This document shows, piece after piece, positions 12,261-24,035 of a stretch of DNA of 64,000 nucleotides. Position numbers and translations under genes: made by a program. The notes below the pieces were generated by a model, which did not search any database, was not told the DNA's origin, and was given only the letters and a program-made list of their open reading frames with translations. The stretch is from Cacajao melanocephalus (taxonomy: Eukaryota; Chordata; Mammalia; Primates; Pitheciidae). The stretch is taken from NCBI GenBank assembly GCA_963573385.1, contig CAUYLG010033245.1, positions 1 to 64,000 of the forward strand, given 5' to 3'. The first letter of the stretch is position 1. Every line of letters starts with the position of its first letter.

Positions 12261-12711
12261 CTTTGAATCAAATCCAGGACTTTTCACTAGCATGCATCAC
12301 TTAATAAAACATTCCTGTTGAAAAGTTGAAAGGAAAGACTTCAAGTAGAGAGGGGGCCTGTTGTGCCCCCTAGATTTCATTTCCTTTGTATAAAATGAAA
12401 CCTCAGATTCTATATTGCTGCCGCTGCCACTTCCAAGGTACCCATGCCTGTGGCTTCAAGCTTGGCTGTCAGCAAAGAGACTGAGCTCATTACTTGTGTT
12501 CTCCAAGCACAGCTAAGGTTGGCTGGGACATTGACAATGCTTCCTCAAACCATACAGGATAATAAGACATAAATACATTCAGACATTACAAAAGATAAAA
12601 AAACTGGAAACAGAGATAGAAAAGTCTGAGATGGAAGGTTGGCCTCAAAGTAATGTTCTGATTCCAAGGGAAGTGCACTTTGGAGGTAGACACCACTAAG
12701 CAGAAATCTTT

Positions 12712-12862
12712 GCTACCCTTTACTGGCTACGGGACCACAGACAAGTCACCTATCTCATATGCCTGGGTTCCTCATTGAAAAATGGAGATGCTCATACTTG
12801 CCCCTCATGGGTATCATAAGGGTTCTACACAGAGCCTGACACATAGTAGGCATTCTTTTAAA
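12712..12862 (+). mobile_element. MIR SINE fragment
   Basis: 'gggaccacagacaagtcacctatctca', 'gggttcctcattgaaaaatgg', 'gagcctgacacatagtaggcattct' fit MIR from core to 3' end. Confidence 0.65.
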
Positions 12863-13114
12863 AGCATGACTCTTTGTACTGGAGGCTCTCACATGTTGAC
12901 TCTCAGACCAATTGCACAAGGAGGTTGTGATCTTGTGAATCCCAGTCAAGAGCTCCCTCTTGGGCCTCTCAATACCTTCATGTCATGCTCTGCTGCACGT
13001 CAATATTGAGTGACTATTCCATATGACAAGGTTCCTCTCAAGGAGCATGGCACCAGGAATAAAGTCATGCTGGAGAGGACGCTGCCTTTTACACTCTGGG
13101 AGGTGTCTCTTTAC

Positions 13115-13490
13115 AGGTTAATTGACTCATCTATTCATTTATTCATCCTGCAGGCAGTGTGGAGTGCATTCAGTACCTGGATTGGGCTGGGAATTGGTGG
13201 AGTAAGAGTGCAACAGTAACATTACCTTGTAACCAACATAATAACCATGCTGCAATAGTTGTCTGTGATCAGAAATTATCCTATTCATTTACTCACTCAT
13301 TCATTGTTACATTTCTACAACAAAGAGATCATTTGCTCCTTTTATGCACCTGACATTGTGTCAGTCTCTGGAGATAAAAAGGTGGGTGAGAAAGCATGGT
13401 CTCCACTTTCATGGAGTGGCAGTTGTCAGTTCAGAGGAGCAGGCAGACAAGTGACTCAGTATAGCACAGCAAGACGAGTGCCATGATTAG
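13115..13490 (-). mobile_element. L2 LINE 3' fragments, antisense
   Basis: Two similar starts ('catctattcatttattcatcc' near 13130 and 'ttcatttactcactcattcattg' near 13283). The second is followed by 'tgcacctgacattgtgtcagtctctggagataaa' and 'tttcatggagtggcag', as in reversed L2 3' ends. Probably two pieces; ends uncertain. Confidence 0.45.
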
Positions 13491-13524
13491 GGAAGTTTCT
13501 GTGATTGTCAGGGCACATGGGGGC

Positions 13525-13973
13525 TGTATTGGTTTCTTAGGGCTACTGTTAACAAAGTACCACAAACTGAGTGTCTTAGAAAATATTTATTGTCTCACAG
13601 ATCTAGAGGCTGAAAGTCTAAGATTAAAATGTGGGCTGAGCTGATTTCTTCTGAGGGCTGTGAGGGAGAATCTGTTCTTGCCTCTCTCCCAGCGTTTGAT
13701 GGTGGCTGGCAATTTTGATGTTCTTTGGCTTGTAGATGTATTACCCTGCTCTCTGCCTTTATGTTACACGTAGCATTCTGCCTGTGTAGATACCCATATA
13801 GCAATTTCTCCTTTTTATAAGGACACCAGTGGTATTAGAGTAGGGCCACTTTAATGATCACATTTAACTTGATGACCTCTGATATGGACTCCCAAAGTGA
13901 GGTCAAATTTATGGGTACTACAGATTAGGATGCCACATGTTAACTTTGGGGGGATGCATTCCAACCCATCACA
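13525..13973 (-). mobile_element. MLT1-type MaLR solo LTR, antisense
   Basis: It starts 'tgtattggtttcttagggct' and ends '...acccatcaca', the reversed TG...CA ends of an MLT1-like LTR. Internal landmarks are 'aacaaagtaccacaaactgag', 'ttggcttgtagatg', 'tttttataaggacaccagt' and 'cattttaac'-like 'catttaacttgatgacctct'. Flanking 5-mers GGGGC and GGGGA may be a decayed target duplication. No internal retroviral sequence is attached, so it is a solo LTR. Confidence 0.85.
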
Positions 13974-15369
13974 GGGGAAATGTCTTGAATAGAATTTTGA
14001 GGGTAGTGATATGTGCCCCAAGACATGGAATGTGAGGAGTTGGCTGCATGTTTAGGAAGAAGAGCTGTTCCATGTGGCATATGAGAAGGACCAGAGGCAG
14101 GAGAGAGCATTGTGGGCTTGGGAAACAAAATCTTATGTGGGACAGAACATAAAGTATAGGAACAGCAGCTGCAGTAATAAGTGGGACAAGTCCTTCAAGG
14201 CCTAAAGAGTTAGATTTCAAGGGGTCCCTTCATCCTGAGGAGAGTGGGGACTCATGAAGGGCTTATCCAGACAGCTTCATGGTCAGGATCCATCCCAGCC
14301 TCTCACAGAGAACCCTGGTACAGCCTGGTCCTGGTGTGCCCAGCTCTGAATCCAGGAGATACAGGAGGCAGTGTTCCTCCTACCTGGCCTGGATGCTCTG
14401 TGAACATGGCAGAAGGAAACCATTCCAGGGAGATCCTCATTTTTGGCAGACATAGCAGTCTAGAGAGACAGCAGGCACAGAGAGCACCATCTTGGAATAA
14501 CATAGTCTTTTGAGGTTCCCTTGGAATGCTCATTTCTCTTGAGGAATGACAAGCAGCTTCCACCTAAAATTCATCATTGGCTCTCCCTGCTGGAAGTTTC
14601 TCTGGCATTGGCTTTGCTTTGGGTTTGTGGCTAAATTTTGTGCATTATCTTTCAACCTGAGGCACTGTGGGGACAGTATTATGTTGCTAAGAGTCAGAGA
14701 AGCCCACAGTGACCTGAGCTGGTGCCTTTGAAGGTGGTTGATTTGCTTTGCCCCATTGGGTACAGTGTGGCTATAGCCTTGGTGTGACTTGGGGACAAGC
14801 TCCCTGGGTCCTTGCTTCTGAGGAGGTGGCTGCCAGCACCCTGCAGAGGCAAAGCTCCTGATATCTGAGCACACTACATTTTAATCATTAGAGGTCTGTT
14901 CTCTGTGAGATCCTACCTGTGGTAGCTCTGAGTCCCAACAGACACTACAAAATGAGATTCCAGATTTCAGAGAAAACAGCTATGTTTCAGAGAAAAAAGT
15001 CCATGATGCTGCTTTTCTGGGAGAGAGAATTCTAAACAAGATAAGGCTTTTAGTTCCAGCCCAGGCCACAGAATCATGAAATATCACAGCAGGAAAAGAC
15101 CCGATGGATCATCTTGTCCAGCGGGTTTCCATTGCAGTGTTTACAGGGCTAAGCAGAGAATGTAAATGTCAGTCTAAGATCAGAGTGCTGAGACTGTGAT
15201 GACCCAGAAATCGCATGCCCAGGCTTTAAAAAATGCAAATTCAAAGCAGGCAAACAGCAAGCTAGCCAAACCAGCCACTTGTGGACTGGGCATGCAGGCT
15301 GGCAGTTTACAAGCCCTGGCATAGCATAATTCTCTCATTTAATCGTTGAGGAAACTGAAGCTCGTAGCA
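13974..15369. other. Intronic sequence without firm features
   Basis: No gene or clear transposon. A short block at 15062-15125 ('cagaatcatgaaatatcac... gacccgatggatcatcttgtcc') looks like an ancient SINE of the MIR3 type, too short to call. Confidence 0.4.
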
Positions 15370-15590
15370 ATAGCTAACACTTACTGTATGCTTCCCACAG
15401 ACTGGCAGTATGCTCAGTGCTCTGCCTGAATTCACTCAATCTACGAGTATCCCTGTTGTGTAGATGAGAACACTGAAGCACAGAGAGGTTAAGTAGCTTA
15501 TCCACAGCTACAGAGTTAGCAAGATGTAGAGTGATATTTGAAAGCACACTCTGACTCCATTGCCCAGGTTCTGAACACCTTCCCTGCCCT
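15370..15590 (-). mobile_element. MIR SINE, antisense, nearly complete
   Basis: 'aatagctaacacttactgtatgc', 'tagatgagaacactgaagcac', 'agagaggttaagtagcttatcc' and 'ctctgactccattgcccaggttc' are in reverse MIR order, well preserved. Confidence 0.8.
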
Positions 15591-16534
15591 GTCACTCCAG
15601 CATGAGTACTCCTAAGAGCAAGAACAAGGAAGTGCCATGTTTGCTGGGCAGGGTCCAGAATCCAGGCCCTCGCCTCCTGGTGTGATAGCGCCTGAACTGC
15701 ACTGTGCTGTTTCCCTTGTTTTCTCTGCTTAAGAGGTTTGATGTTTAGAACCAGACTTCAGCCAGAACAGGCTAGCATACATGATCCGCTCTGCTCGTGA
15801 CCAGCTGTAGGGTCCTGCTTAAATTGGTATGAGACTCTGATTCTCTGGGAAATTCACCTTACCTCCCGTGGTCCTAAGAATTAGGACTGTTCTCCCAGGG
15901 CTGTTGCAAAAATCCCGTGAAATAGGGACTGGTACCAGGTCTTGGTATGTTAGGATATCCCCAGATGTTTTGTCCATCTGTGCCCTTTCCAACGACCTTT
16001 CCATGGTGGTGCATCAGTGTTCTGCAGAGGGACGTTTTGCTCCCATCAGACAAACACTCTTGGACCCTAGCACAGTTATCCTGAGTGTCTTGCTCAAACC
16101 CTAAAAAGTTAATGGGATGAATAATTACCTCAAAGAACAAAAAGCAGGACCATGCTCTATCCTGCCAGTATCCTAGTGCTGCAGCTGTAGATAATGTTAC
16201 CCTGACTGGAGCATAGGCAAGCCCCATTGATGCCCCCCTGGGGAATGCAGGCATCTGCAGCAGATAGTCTCTGTCACTGGCCAGAGAGCACACCAGGTCA
16301 AGGCTCTTTGGCATGTGGCTCTTGGGATGGTGTGGCTGGCCCTTGGCATTGCCAATGGTGCCACAAGAGAAATGGTGTCCAGGAAAAAAACATCTGTAAC
16401 CGAATGCTCCATGGCATGGACATCATCCCCTATTGGAGCTGGTTTGGGAAAATAGCTCAGCCATCTTGGAGATCCAGGTCTGGAACAGCTTAGAATCAAA
16501 GCGCCACAAGCTCAACTTGGCTTTGGCATGGACC
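15591..16534. other. Intronic sequence without recognised features
   Basis: Unique-looking sequence. The minus-strand ORFs at 15874-16314 and 16197-16499 overlap in different frames, resemble no protein I know and lack splice context. Confidence 0.45.
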
Positions 16535-16660
16535 AGCTTTAAAAACTTCATAATTTCCTTCTCCATAAGGTGGGAAGAATAACTTATCACAGAGGGTGGT
16601 TCTGAAGATGAAATGCGCTAGCCCATGTGACAGCACGTGGCACAGAGTAGGACTCCTCCT
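16535..16660 (+). mobile_element. MIR SINE fragment
   Basis: 'tttccttctccataaggtgggaagaataa', 'gtggttctgaagatgaaatg', 'gcacgtggcacagagtagg' match the 3' half of MIR. Confidence 0.5.
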
Positions 16661-17904
16661 ATCCTCTGAACTCAAAGAAGACTCATCAATGATAGAGCAC
16701 ACTTCCTCCCAATTCCCTTTCCTAACCTTCTCATCAGAGTCTATATCCTTGTTAAAGTGATTTTTCTGCAAACTGGTTTGGAACGGCTAGCATCTTGTAG
16801 CTTCACATTTAATTACAGCTGGTTTTGCATTGTTCAATCACTGGCTCATATGTGCTAGTATTTTCCCTCCAGCTGTCCCACAAGGGAAGAGCCTCAGTCT
16901 GTTTTCTTGCACCATGAGTGCTGACTGCTCAGATCCATAAACAGGCTCAGGCAGGCAGATGTCTCGTGTGCTGTGATCGCTTTGCCAGCTGCTTTGGTGG
17001 GGTTCTCTGCCACATGAATCTGCCTCCTATAGGGTCCTCATCCAACCACTGAGGAACTCACAACCACTCCTTTATTTTAAAGTTAGTCATAGCAAATGGC
17101 ATCCCATCATCCGATTGTCCTGGCCTCCAGCAATACCCTCTTCCATCTTTCCTCTCCTCTTTCTGCCCTGGGGCCCTTGAGTATACACTCTTACATGCAC
17201 ACACCCAGGCCTGAACAGGTGTGCACATGTATGCATGCGCACACACGTTCAAGCACATGGACTCAAAGCTGCTTCTCAGCTCTGCATTCTAAAATATGTG
17301 TGACACACTTTCTGCAGTGGCTTCCTCACTGTCCACAGTATACGATGTCCCTACCCACTCAGCTCACACGTTCTCTGGCCCCATAATTGTCTAGAGAACA
17401 TTGATAGTTTATCATTTTCCCATTATCTTTGCACTTCCACAAAAATTCCATTATAACAATCCTCTAAGTATTTTATGGACAATTGTCCTGCAATCCTATT
17501 CTTAGTGCTTAGTAATGTACCATTTCTGCTGTCTTCTAGTAAACTGTTAGTAGCTCTCAGGAGATTTTCTTTCTCACACACATCCATTATTTAAACAACG
17601 CACTGCTATCTTTGCCCTGAACATTTTTTTATTCCTCTCTTGTACAGGTCAGTTTCCTCTTTCTCCTTAAGCCTCAGCCTTGGCCCTACTCTTCCCATAG
17701 ACCCTCCCTCTTTGCCCACAGCCCCAGTTCTTTGTCTGCTAAGGTGGGATAGGTTCAACTTCATGTTCCCAAGACTCTGTGCTTCCTTCTAGCACTGCAT
17801 TTCCATAATGTTTCTAATGGTCCACGTGCCTGTTCACCCTCCTCACTTAGCTATGAGCTACTTAACATCACCATAGAATGATACTAACATGGACAGGTTT
17901 TTGT
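16661..17904. other. Intronic sequence; possible L2 remnant, short CA-rich run
   Basis: A CA-rich patch lies at 17195-17250. The block 17640-17880 has the flavour of a sense L2 3' region but is too decayed. Nothing else is seen. Confidence 0.35.
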
Positions 17905-18095
17905 ACCAAGCAGTCCTGAGTGTAAAGACAGCTCTTCTACTTGCCGCTTCTGTGACCTTCCATAGATTCCTTAATCTCCTGAAGCCTTGATGTTTTAATC
18001 TGTAAAATGAGGGGTAGTAATAATAACTTTATGAAAGGGCTATTGCCAGGGTTCAAAGAAGCAGTATAAAGAAAGCGTTAGCACAGGGTCTGAAA
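17905..18095 (+). mobile_element. MIR SINE
   Basis: 'ccaagcagtcctgagtg', 'cttctgtgaccttccatagattcc', 'gttttaatctgtaaaatgagg' and 'gttagcacagggtctg' follow MIR order. Confidence 0.65.
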
Positions 18096-18959
18096 GTTAG
18101 TCTTGTTGTATCTTTCTTCATATCAAGTGACTTCCAGGGAAACTGACACACTAGAGGGTTCAGGCAGACATCTGAAAAGAAGGAGAAGAGGGAAGGAAAG
18201 ATGGTGAAAACCAATATTAGCAGTGACAGAAGAGACTCGGGCTGTTTCTCTACAGCACAGGGTGATGCAGGCTGTGCCAGAAAGGGAAGAAGGCACCTTC
18301 ACTGCCTCCTGAAGGGCTGCTGCTCTGATTTGTATTTCAAACACATTTATGACAGCCTCATAATGGATTAAGAGCCCCAGCACTGATATATTAAAGGTTA
18401 ATGGTGCATCCTGCTTTTATATTGATTTGTGGCAGCAAATATTTGCAGGTGTTGAGAGCTGGGAGCTATCCATGTTCTTGGCGTGGAGGTCCTGCTGGCT
18501 GGCAGAGCTTCTGTGGAGTGGCAGGGACACAGGAGCCAGGGGAGAAGACAACAGCTGTATCCCAGGAGAATTATCTCAACTGGTGGAGGCTGATTTCCAC
18601 TGCATCCACAAAGAACCTTGATCATGAAGTTTCAGCACCCTGAGCATGGAGCCTAAAGAACTAGGTCTAATTCGCCGACTCCTTGGCGATCTGTTCCTGG
18701 ACAGCCTGGACCCACGTAGCTTTGTGCTGTGCCTCCTGGCTCAGGGCCACAGTTCTTTGGTTCAAGCACCTCAAACTATTACTAGGCCTGCTTCTCTGCA
18801 GATGAGTGACCCACAGTTGTCCTGAAGGGAGACTAGTCAACTCAAGATGAAGGCTTTTCCAACAGAATATCCAATCTAGACGTTATAAAGGCAAGAAAAA
18901 GGCTAACTCATTCATATATGATTCATACATATAATCTACGTTCATTAGGGTGTCTGTCC
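18096..18959. other. Intronic sequence without recognised features
   Basis: Repeat-free in my reading. 18360-18450 is AT-balanced unique sequence that could be conserved, without proof. Confidence 0.35.
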
Positions 18960-20430
18960 TGAGCTGGGCACTATTGTAGGTAGGGGGCATATTATCCCAA
19001 TTTGGCTAGAACTTTTCTGATTCTAGCACTGAAAGTCCTGAATTCAGGAAATCTCTAGTTCCCAGGCAAACTGCAATGATTGGTCACTTAAGTTGTAGGC
19101 ACTGGCAATATAGCAACAAAGCAAACAGCCAAGTCCCATTCTAGGAGGGGAACTAACATTGCACAGCCATATATGTCAGGTTGGGATGTGTTTTTGTGTT
19201 TTTATCATATAATTTAAGGGGTGTTGTGTTTTGTAAAAGGTTGTCAGCAAAGGCGTCATGGAGAAGGTAACATTTGATTAGATCCAGACACTGAGAGAGT
19301 GAGCCAATTACTGATCTGAGGGAAGAGTAAACCAGGATAAGGTTAAGAAACAGCTACAGAAACCCCAAGGTGGGAAGGCAGGGAGGCTGGTATGGTAAGA
19401 GCAGAGGTATTGGGGTCCAAATTACCTGGGACCTTTCAGGCCGTGTGAGGACTCCGGATGCTCCCTTTGACTTTGGAGTTAAGAAATCATTGGAGGGCTT
19501 TGAATGATGTGGTGGCATGATCTGGTATAGATTTTTAAAGGATCACTCTACTTTGCCTCCCCAGGGAATAGCTATAGGGGTTAAAGGTAGAAGCAAGGAG
19601 ATTCTTAGAGAGACTATCTCAATTTCCAGATAAGATGCAGAGGGATTCACAGTGAAGGTGGTGATAAGTGATCTGATTTTAGGTGTATCTTAATAGAAGA
19701 AGAGATTGGAAATGCTGAAATTTGTACATGCAATACATAAGAAAGAGAGGAGTGGGTAGTGATTCCAAGGCTCTTGGCCACAGCATCTCAAAAAATAGAA
19801 CAGTGTTTGACTGAGATGGGAGAACTAGAGGAAGAGCAGGCATGATAGTGGGTTTCAGGGTTTGCAATTTAACAGCTCGAGTCTGCACACAATTGGTGTG
19901 AAAACGTATTAGTCATTCAAATGAAGTGGTCAGGTGGGTGATTGATAGGAGTAGATGGGGTGGGTCAGGGCTGGGGTGGCCCACAGGGTCATCAATGTAT
20001 AGATGCATCTACAGACAACTGACACGATGAGATTGTGGCAAAAGTGCTGCCACCCAGAAGATAAGGGATCTATGGTCTGACCCCTCGAATATTCCAAGAC
20101 TCAGAGTCTGAGAACAGAAAGAACAACTCGGAACGGAATTGGATAAGGAGGTGCCTCCAAGGTGGGAGGAAGAAGAATCGCAAGAGTGATTCCTGGAAAC
20201 CAAATGAAGAAAGGGCATCTAGGAGAGTGACTGGCTTGTCAAATGCTACTGGTCAGGGGGATGTGAAGATCGAGAATTGACCCCTGTATTTGGGATATCA
20301 TTAATGACCTTGATGAAATGTGCTTCAGATCAGCAATGGGATGAAAACTTGAGTAAGGCATGTTCCTGAGAAATGAGAAGAGGGTAATGGAGGCAGTAAT
20401 CACAGGTAACTCTCTGGAAGAAGAGCTGGT
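18960..20430 (-). mobile_element. Long L2 LINE fragment, antisense
   Basis: From about 19097 the sequence follows the reversed L2 3' region into ORF2. Landmarks are 'gtcatggagaaggtaacatttgatt', 'cattggagggctttgaatgatgtggtggcatgatctgg', 'taaaggatcactctac', 'ccaaggctcttggcc', 'gactgagatgggagaa', 'cttgtcaaatgctactggtcag' and 'gagaattgacccctgtatttg'. It is unusually long (over 1.2 kb) for such an old element. Both ends are vague, and weak similarity may extend to about 20690. Confidence 0.7.
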
Positions 20431-20984
20431 TGGAGGAGGATGTCATCTCATAGGACCTTTTTATTTTGAGAGAGAGAGAAGATGTATATATGTATTTTCA
20501 AGCCAATGGAAATGGTCCGCAGAGAGAAATAATTTCATGATGAGGAAGATAGAAGTGACAACTGGAAGAGCAATGTACTTTGAGAAGGCAAGAATGTCTA
20601 GGATCTAGGAGACAAACAGACATACATAGGAGAAAAAGCAAAGCTGTCATTTTAAAAGGATGGAAGGCAAGTATTTGGTAGTTTTAGAGAAGGGAGTTCT
20701 CTAGAAAAGCAAAGTTCTCCACTGATGGCTTCCTCTTCTTAGGAAACAAGAAGCAGCCTCATTGTCTGAGAGTCATCTGAGAGTGTGGGAGGAGGAAGTG
20801 TACAGGGTGATTTGGAAGATCTTAAGTAGCTTTGAGGGTCTCCAGAGGCTAGTGGTCAATGTTCTAAAGTTAGAATTACCATATTGGTGTCTAGCCTGGA
20901 TCTTCTCCCAGCCATATTCAGTCATTCAGTTCTAAACACAAAATTGTTTTAGTACAGAGTTCATTCTTCCAGAAAACATGAACT

Positions 20985-21330
20985 CAGCTCCTAATGTCTG
21001 TTAGACTGTATGTGGGGTGACAGAAATTCAGAGATGGACACAGAGTCCATTCCCTGGGGGAGCTCAGGGTTGAGGTGGGCAGACAGTACAGGAAGCTCAG
21101 AGGGATAAACACTAGGGTTGGGCCAACCCCAGAACACATGGATTTGGATCCAGTGGGCTTGGATTCACTCTTCCTGTAGGAAGTGACAGCTGAGCTGATT
21201 CCTTCAGAGTAGATAGGTTTTAGTCACCTGACGAAGGCAGGGAACAGCATAGAAGGCAGGTAATAAGCCTGAGTGAAGACTTGGAGGCCTGAGTGAGCAG
21301 GAGGTCTTCCAGGCTGGCACCCAAAAGCAG
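20985..21330 (-). mobile_element. L2 LINE 3' fragment, antisense
   Basis: 'agatggacacagagtccattccctgggggagctc', 'ggcagacagtacaggaag' and 'agcatagaaggcaggtaataagcctgag' resemble the reversed L2 3' region at low similarity. Confidence 0.45.
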
Positions 21331-22472
21331 AGTAGCTGAGAAGAGACTGGAGGAGGCAGCACTGAAGCACTGAAGGCTCTAAACTAAGTCTCCTTTGCTG
21401 GGGGAAATAGAAGCCCTAGTGAATAGTGTGGACATTGATCTCCTGCCTTGGCTTAGCACCTGGCCCACAGTTACCTGACCTCGTCAAGGTGATTTTCACA
21501 GCTCCTATTACTGAACTCTGCTTACTTCAGGATCTACGCTGAGTTTGGCAAATCAGAAACATGTAACACATATGCTCATGTTTAGGAATTCACAGTCTTC
21601 TCTGGGGCCAGGGCACCAGGCCTGTGTCGAATCCAGGCAGAAGGTGTAGAAGTGAGGAAACTCCAGCCTGTCTTGGTGTGGGAGCCTCAGTTCTGATGGG
21701 CCTTGAGTGCCTGGGATGGCCTTGGACCACTTTGAGTTAGTCTGACATGTTTGTCTTACTCTAGGGACTGAAAATACAGCTATCACAGCCTCCTCACAGC
21801 TGGTGGACAGGGTATTTGATAGGGCCGGCAGAGAGACCTCCTGCCTCTCAATGGATCTTGGCTGATGAAAGGTTAACCCAGGAGGAAGGGTGGACACAGA
21901 GGACAGAAGTGAGCGCAGAGCTCAGTTCCCAAGGCCTGGAGCTGATGCTTGGGCAGCAGCAGGACATTTAAAATCATACAGATCACATTTTAATTTACAA
22001 CATAATAAAAATGCAAATTTTACAAAAATATGTTTGTAAGAAGTAGAAGTCTTGCAGGCATTCACTGCTTATCCCTTTTACTTTTGTTTTTATATTAATT
22101 TACATTTATTAATTGCTACTTGTTATAAGTATGGAAGTATATACAAATGCTTTGAGTGTTTTTAGCAGTTTATTTTGGGTGTCTTTTAATTTCAGTGGCA
22201 ATTGAAGAAGTGGGATTTGGAGAGAAAACGCCATGGAGGGAAGGAAGGTGGTGAAAAGGGAGGACACCTCAGCAGGCCCTCTGAGGCCGGCTTTCAAGCA
22301 CAGGTTTGAAGAAGGGCTCTGTGGCCTATGGAAGCATGCATTTTCCTACTATGGGCCCTGCAGCCCTCACCCTGTGGATCACTAAGTGTCCTCATACAGT
22401 GTTTGGATCTGCAGTCACTCTGCTCACTACACAGAACCACTCCTTGACTAGGCTTTGGATACAAAGGAGACC
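21331..22472. other. Intronic sequence without recognised features
   Basis: Includes an AT-rich block at 21965-22200 of unknown origin. No coding or RNA feature is supported. Confidence 0.4.
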
Positions 22473-22910
22473 TGTTTTCTTAGTCTGTTTTCTCTTGCTT
22501 ATAACATAATACCTTAAACTGGGTAGTTTTTTGTTTGTTTGTTTTTGTTTTTTTAAGGAATTTACTTCTTACAGTTCTGTAGCCTGAGAAGTCCAAGGTC
22601 CAGCAACTGCATCTGGTACGCACCTTCTCACCTGTGGGGACCCTACAGTGTCATGTGGTGGTTCAGGTCATCACATGGATATGAGCCTAAGCCTGCTCAC
22701 ATCCCAGCTTAAGCCTCTCTTCTTCTTCTTCTAAAGACACCAGCTCCCCTCCCAAGATGACTTATTAGTCTGTGAATGGATTAATCCTTCATCAAGGCAG
22801 AGTCTTCATGATCCAATCACCTTTTTAAAGTCCCACCTCTCAATACTGCCACATTGGGAATTAAGTTTCAATATGAGTTTTGGCGGAGGCAGTATTCCAA
22901 CCTCAGTAGC
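22473..22910 (-). mobile_element. MaLR solo LTR (MST/MLT1 group), antisense
   Basis: 'ttagtctgttttctcttgct' with 'aaactgggtagt', 'cttacagttctgtagcctgagaagtccaagg', 'catgatccaatcacctttttaaagtcccacctct' and 'attaagtttcaatatgagttttgg' read as a reversed MaLR LTR. A T-rich insertion of TTTG units (about 22530-22556) interrupts it. No internal sequence is attached. Confidence 0.8.
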
Positions 22911-23129
22911 TGCGTACACCCCAGCATCACCTTTCCCAGGCTTCCTGGAAGGTCCCAGGGTAAATGTTCCAAGATAAGAGAGACTCATAAGCTGGCTCTT
23001 GTCCTCAGCCCCACCTTCAGCGAGTTTGCTCCTCTCTGCTCCTCTTTGTCCAGTGCGAGGACAGATACTAGAGAAACACATGCCCTAGATGTCAGCTCCA
23101 ATGGCTCAAAATCCACCCTGACTACTTTA

Positions 23130-23615
23130 TGCAATCACTGCCTCCATCATTTTCTCTCACCCTTGCTCTGCCTTATTAATCTTCATATCCCTTTTCACCA
23201 CTTATTATATAGCAGCAGGGGTCAGCTGACGATGCCCCACAGGCCTCAGCAGGCCTGCAGCCTGCTTTGTCACAGCCTGCAAGCCAAGACTGCTTTTCCT
23301 TTTCAAAAACATTTTAAAAATGTTGGAAAACAAAACAAAAACAAGGAATATGTAACCAAACTTTGTGTGGCCCTCAGAGACCGCATAGGCACTATCTGTC
23401 CCTTTCCAGAAAGTTTGCTGACGCTTGCATTACCTAGTTATTGTATTATTGCTGTTGTCATTGATGTTTGTTTCTTTGTCTCCCCTCAACTATGTAAAAT
23501 CCAAAAAAGTAGGAACTTTATGGTGTTCATGCCCTATTCCCAACCCTAGAGCAGTGTCTAATGCAGGCAGATGCACAAGAAATAGGGTTTTTTGAATGAC
23601 GAGTGAATGAAAGAA
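23130..23615 (+). mobile_element. L2 LINE 3' end, split by a hAT element
   Basis: L2 3' sequence runs up to 23215 ('ttcatatcccttttcaccac') and resumes at 23428 ('tgtctcccctcaactatg', 'agagcagtgtctaatgcag', 'tttgaatgacgagtgaatgaa'). The gap is exactly the hAT relic described separately. Confidence 0.55.
23216..23427. mobile_element. hAT-type non-autonomous DNA transposon relic
   Basis: Terminal inverted repeats CAGGGGTCAGC... (23216) and ...GTTTGCTGACGCTTG (23427) belong to the abundant mammalian hAT family with termini CAGGGGTCAGCAAACT. Internally 'gcctgctttgtcacagcctgcaag' and 'cattttaaaaatgttgg' match, with a central deletion. An 8-bp target duplication is not clear. Confidence 0.7.
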
Positions 23616-23869
23616 GGAAGACAACTAGGAAGCTTTTACCTGCATGGGTGAAAGATCAGAGAGGCCAAGGGGGCCCTGGGGAAGAGACCCAGGAGAGGCT
23701 TAGCAGTGGGCATCAGGGTGGGTCACAATGCCCTCTGGAGGCCAGTTGTTGAGCTCTAGCCAGGCAATCTTGATTGCTTTGATGATTGCGGCATCATCTC
23801 TTGCAGAGCCAGACATGAGATAGAAAATCGAGGCTGCTGTTGGGGAGTGGGAAACTAGAGGAGGGTTAG

Positions 23870-24035
23870 CAGGGGAGTAGGGAGAGGGGAGGGGTAGCAT
23901 TAGAAGAAATATCTAATATAGATGACAGGGTGATGTATGTAGCAAACCACCATAGCATGCCTATACCTATGTAACAAACCTGCACATTCTGCACAGGTAC
24001 CCCAGAATTTAAAGTATAATAATAATAAAAAAAGA
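23870..24035 (+). mobile_element. L1 LINE 3' end
   Basis: 'ggaggggtagcattagaagaaat', 'gtagcaaaccaccatagcatg', 'tatgtaacaaacctgcacattctgcacaggtac' and a tail of AATAATAAT/A form a standard L1 3' end, heavily 5'-truncated. Confidence 0.8.

Noticed and set aside
15874..16499. Pair of overlapping minus-strand ORFs (146 and 100 codons)
   Set aside because: Different frames, no recognisable domain, no coding bias seen by eye and no splice context.
22854..23549. 231-codon plus-strand ORF
   Set aside because: It runs through the end of a MaLR LTR, an L2 and a hAT relic, so it is a chance frame across three unrelated transposons.
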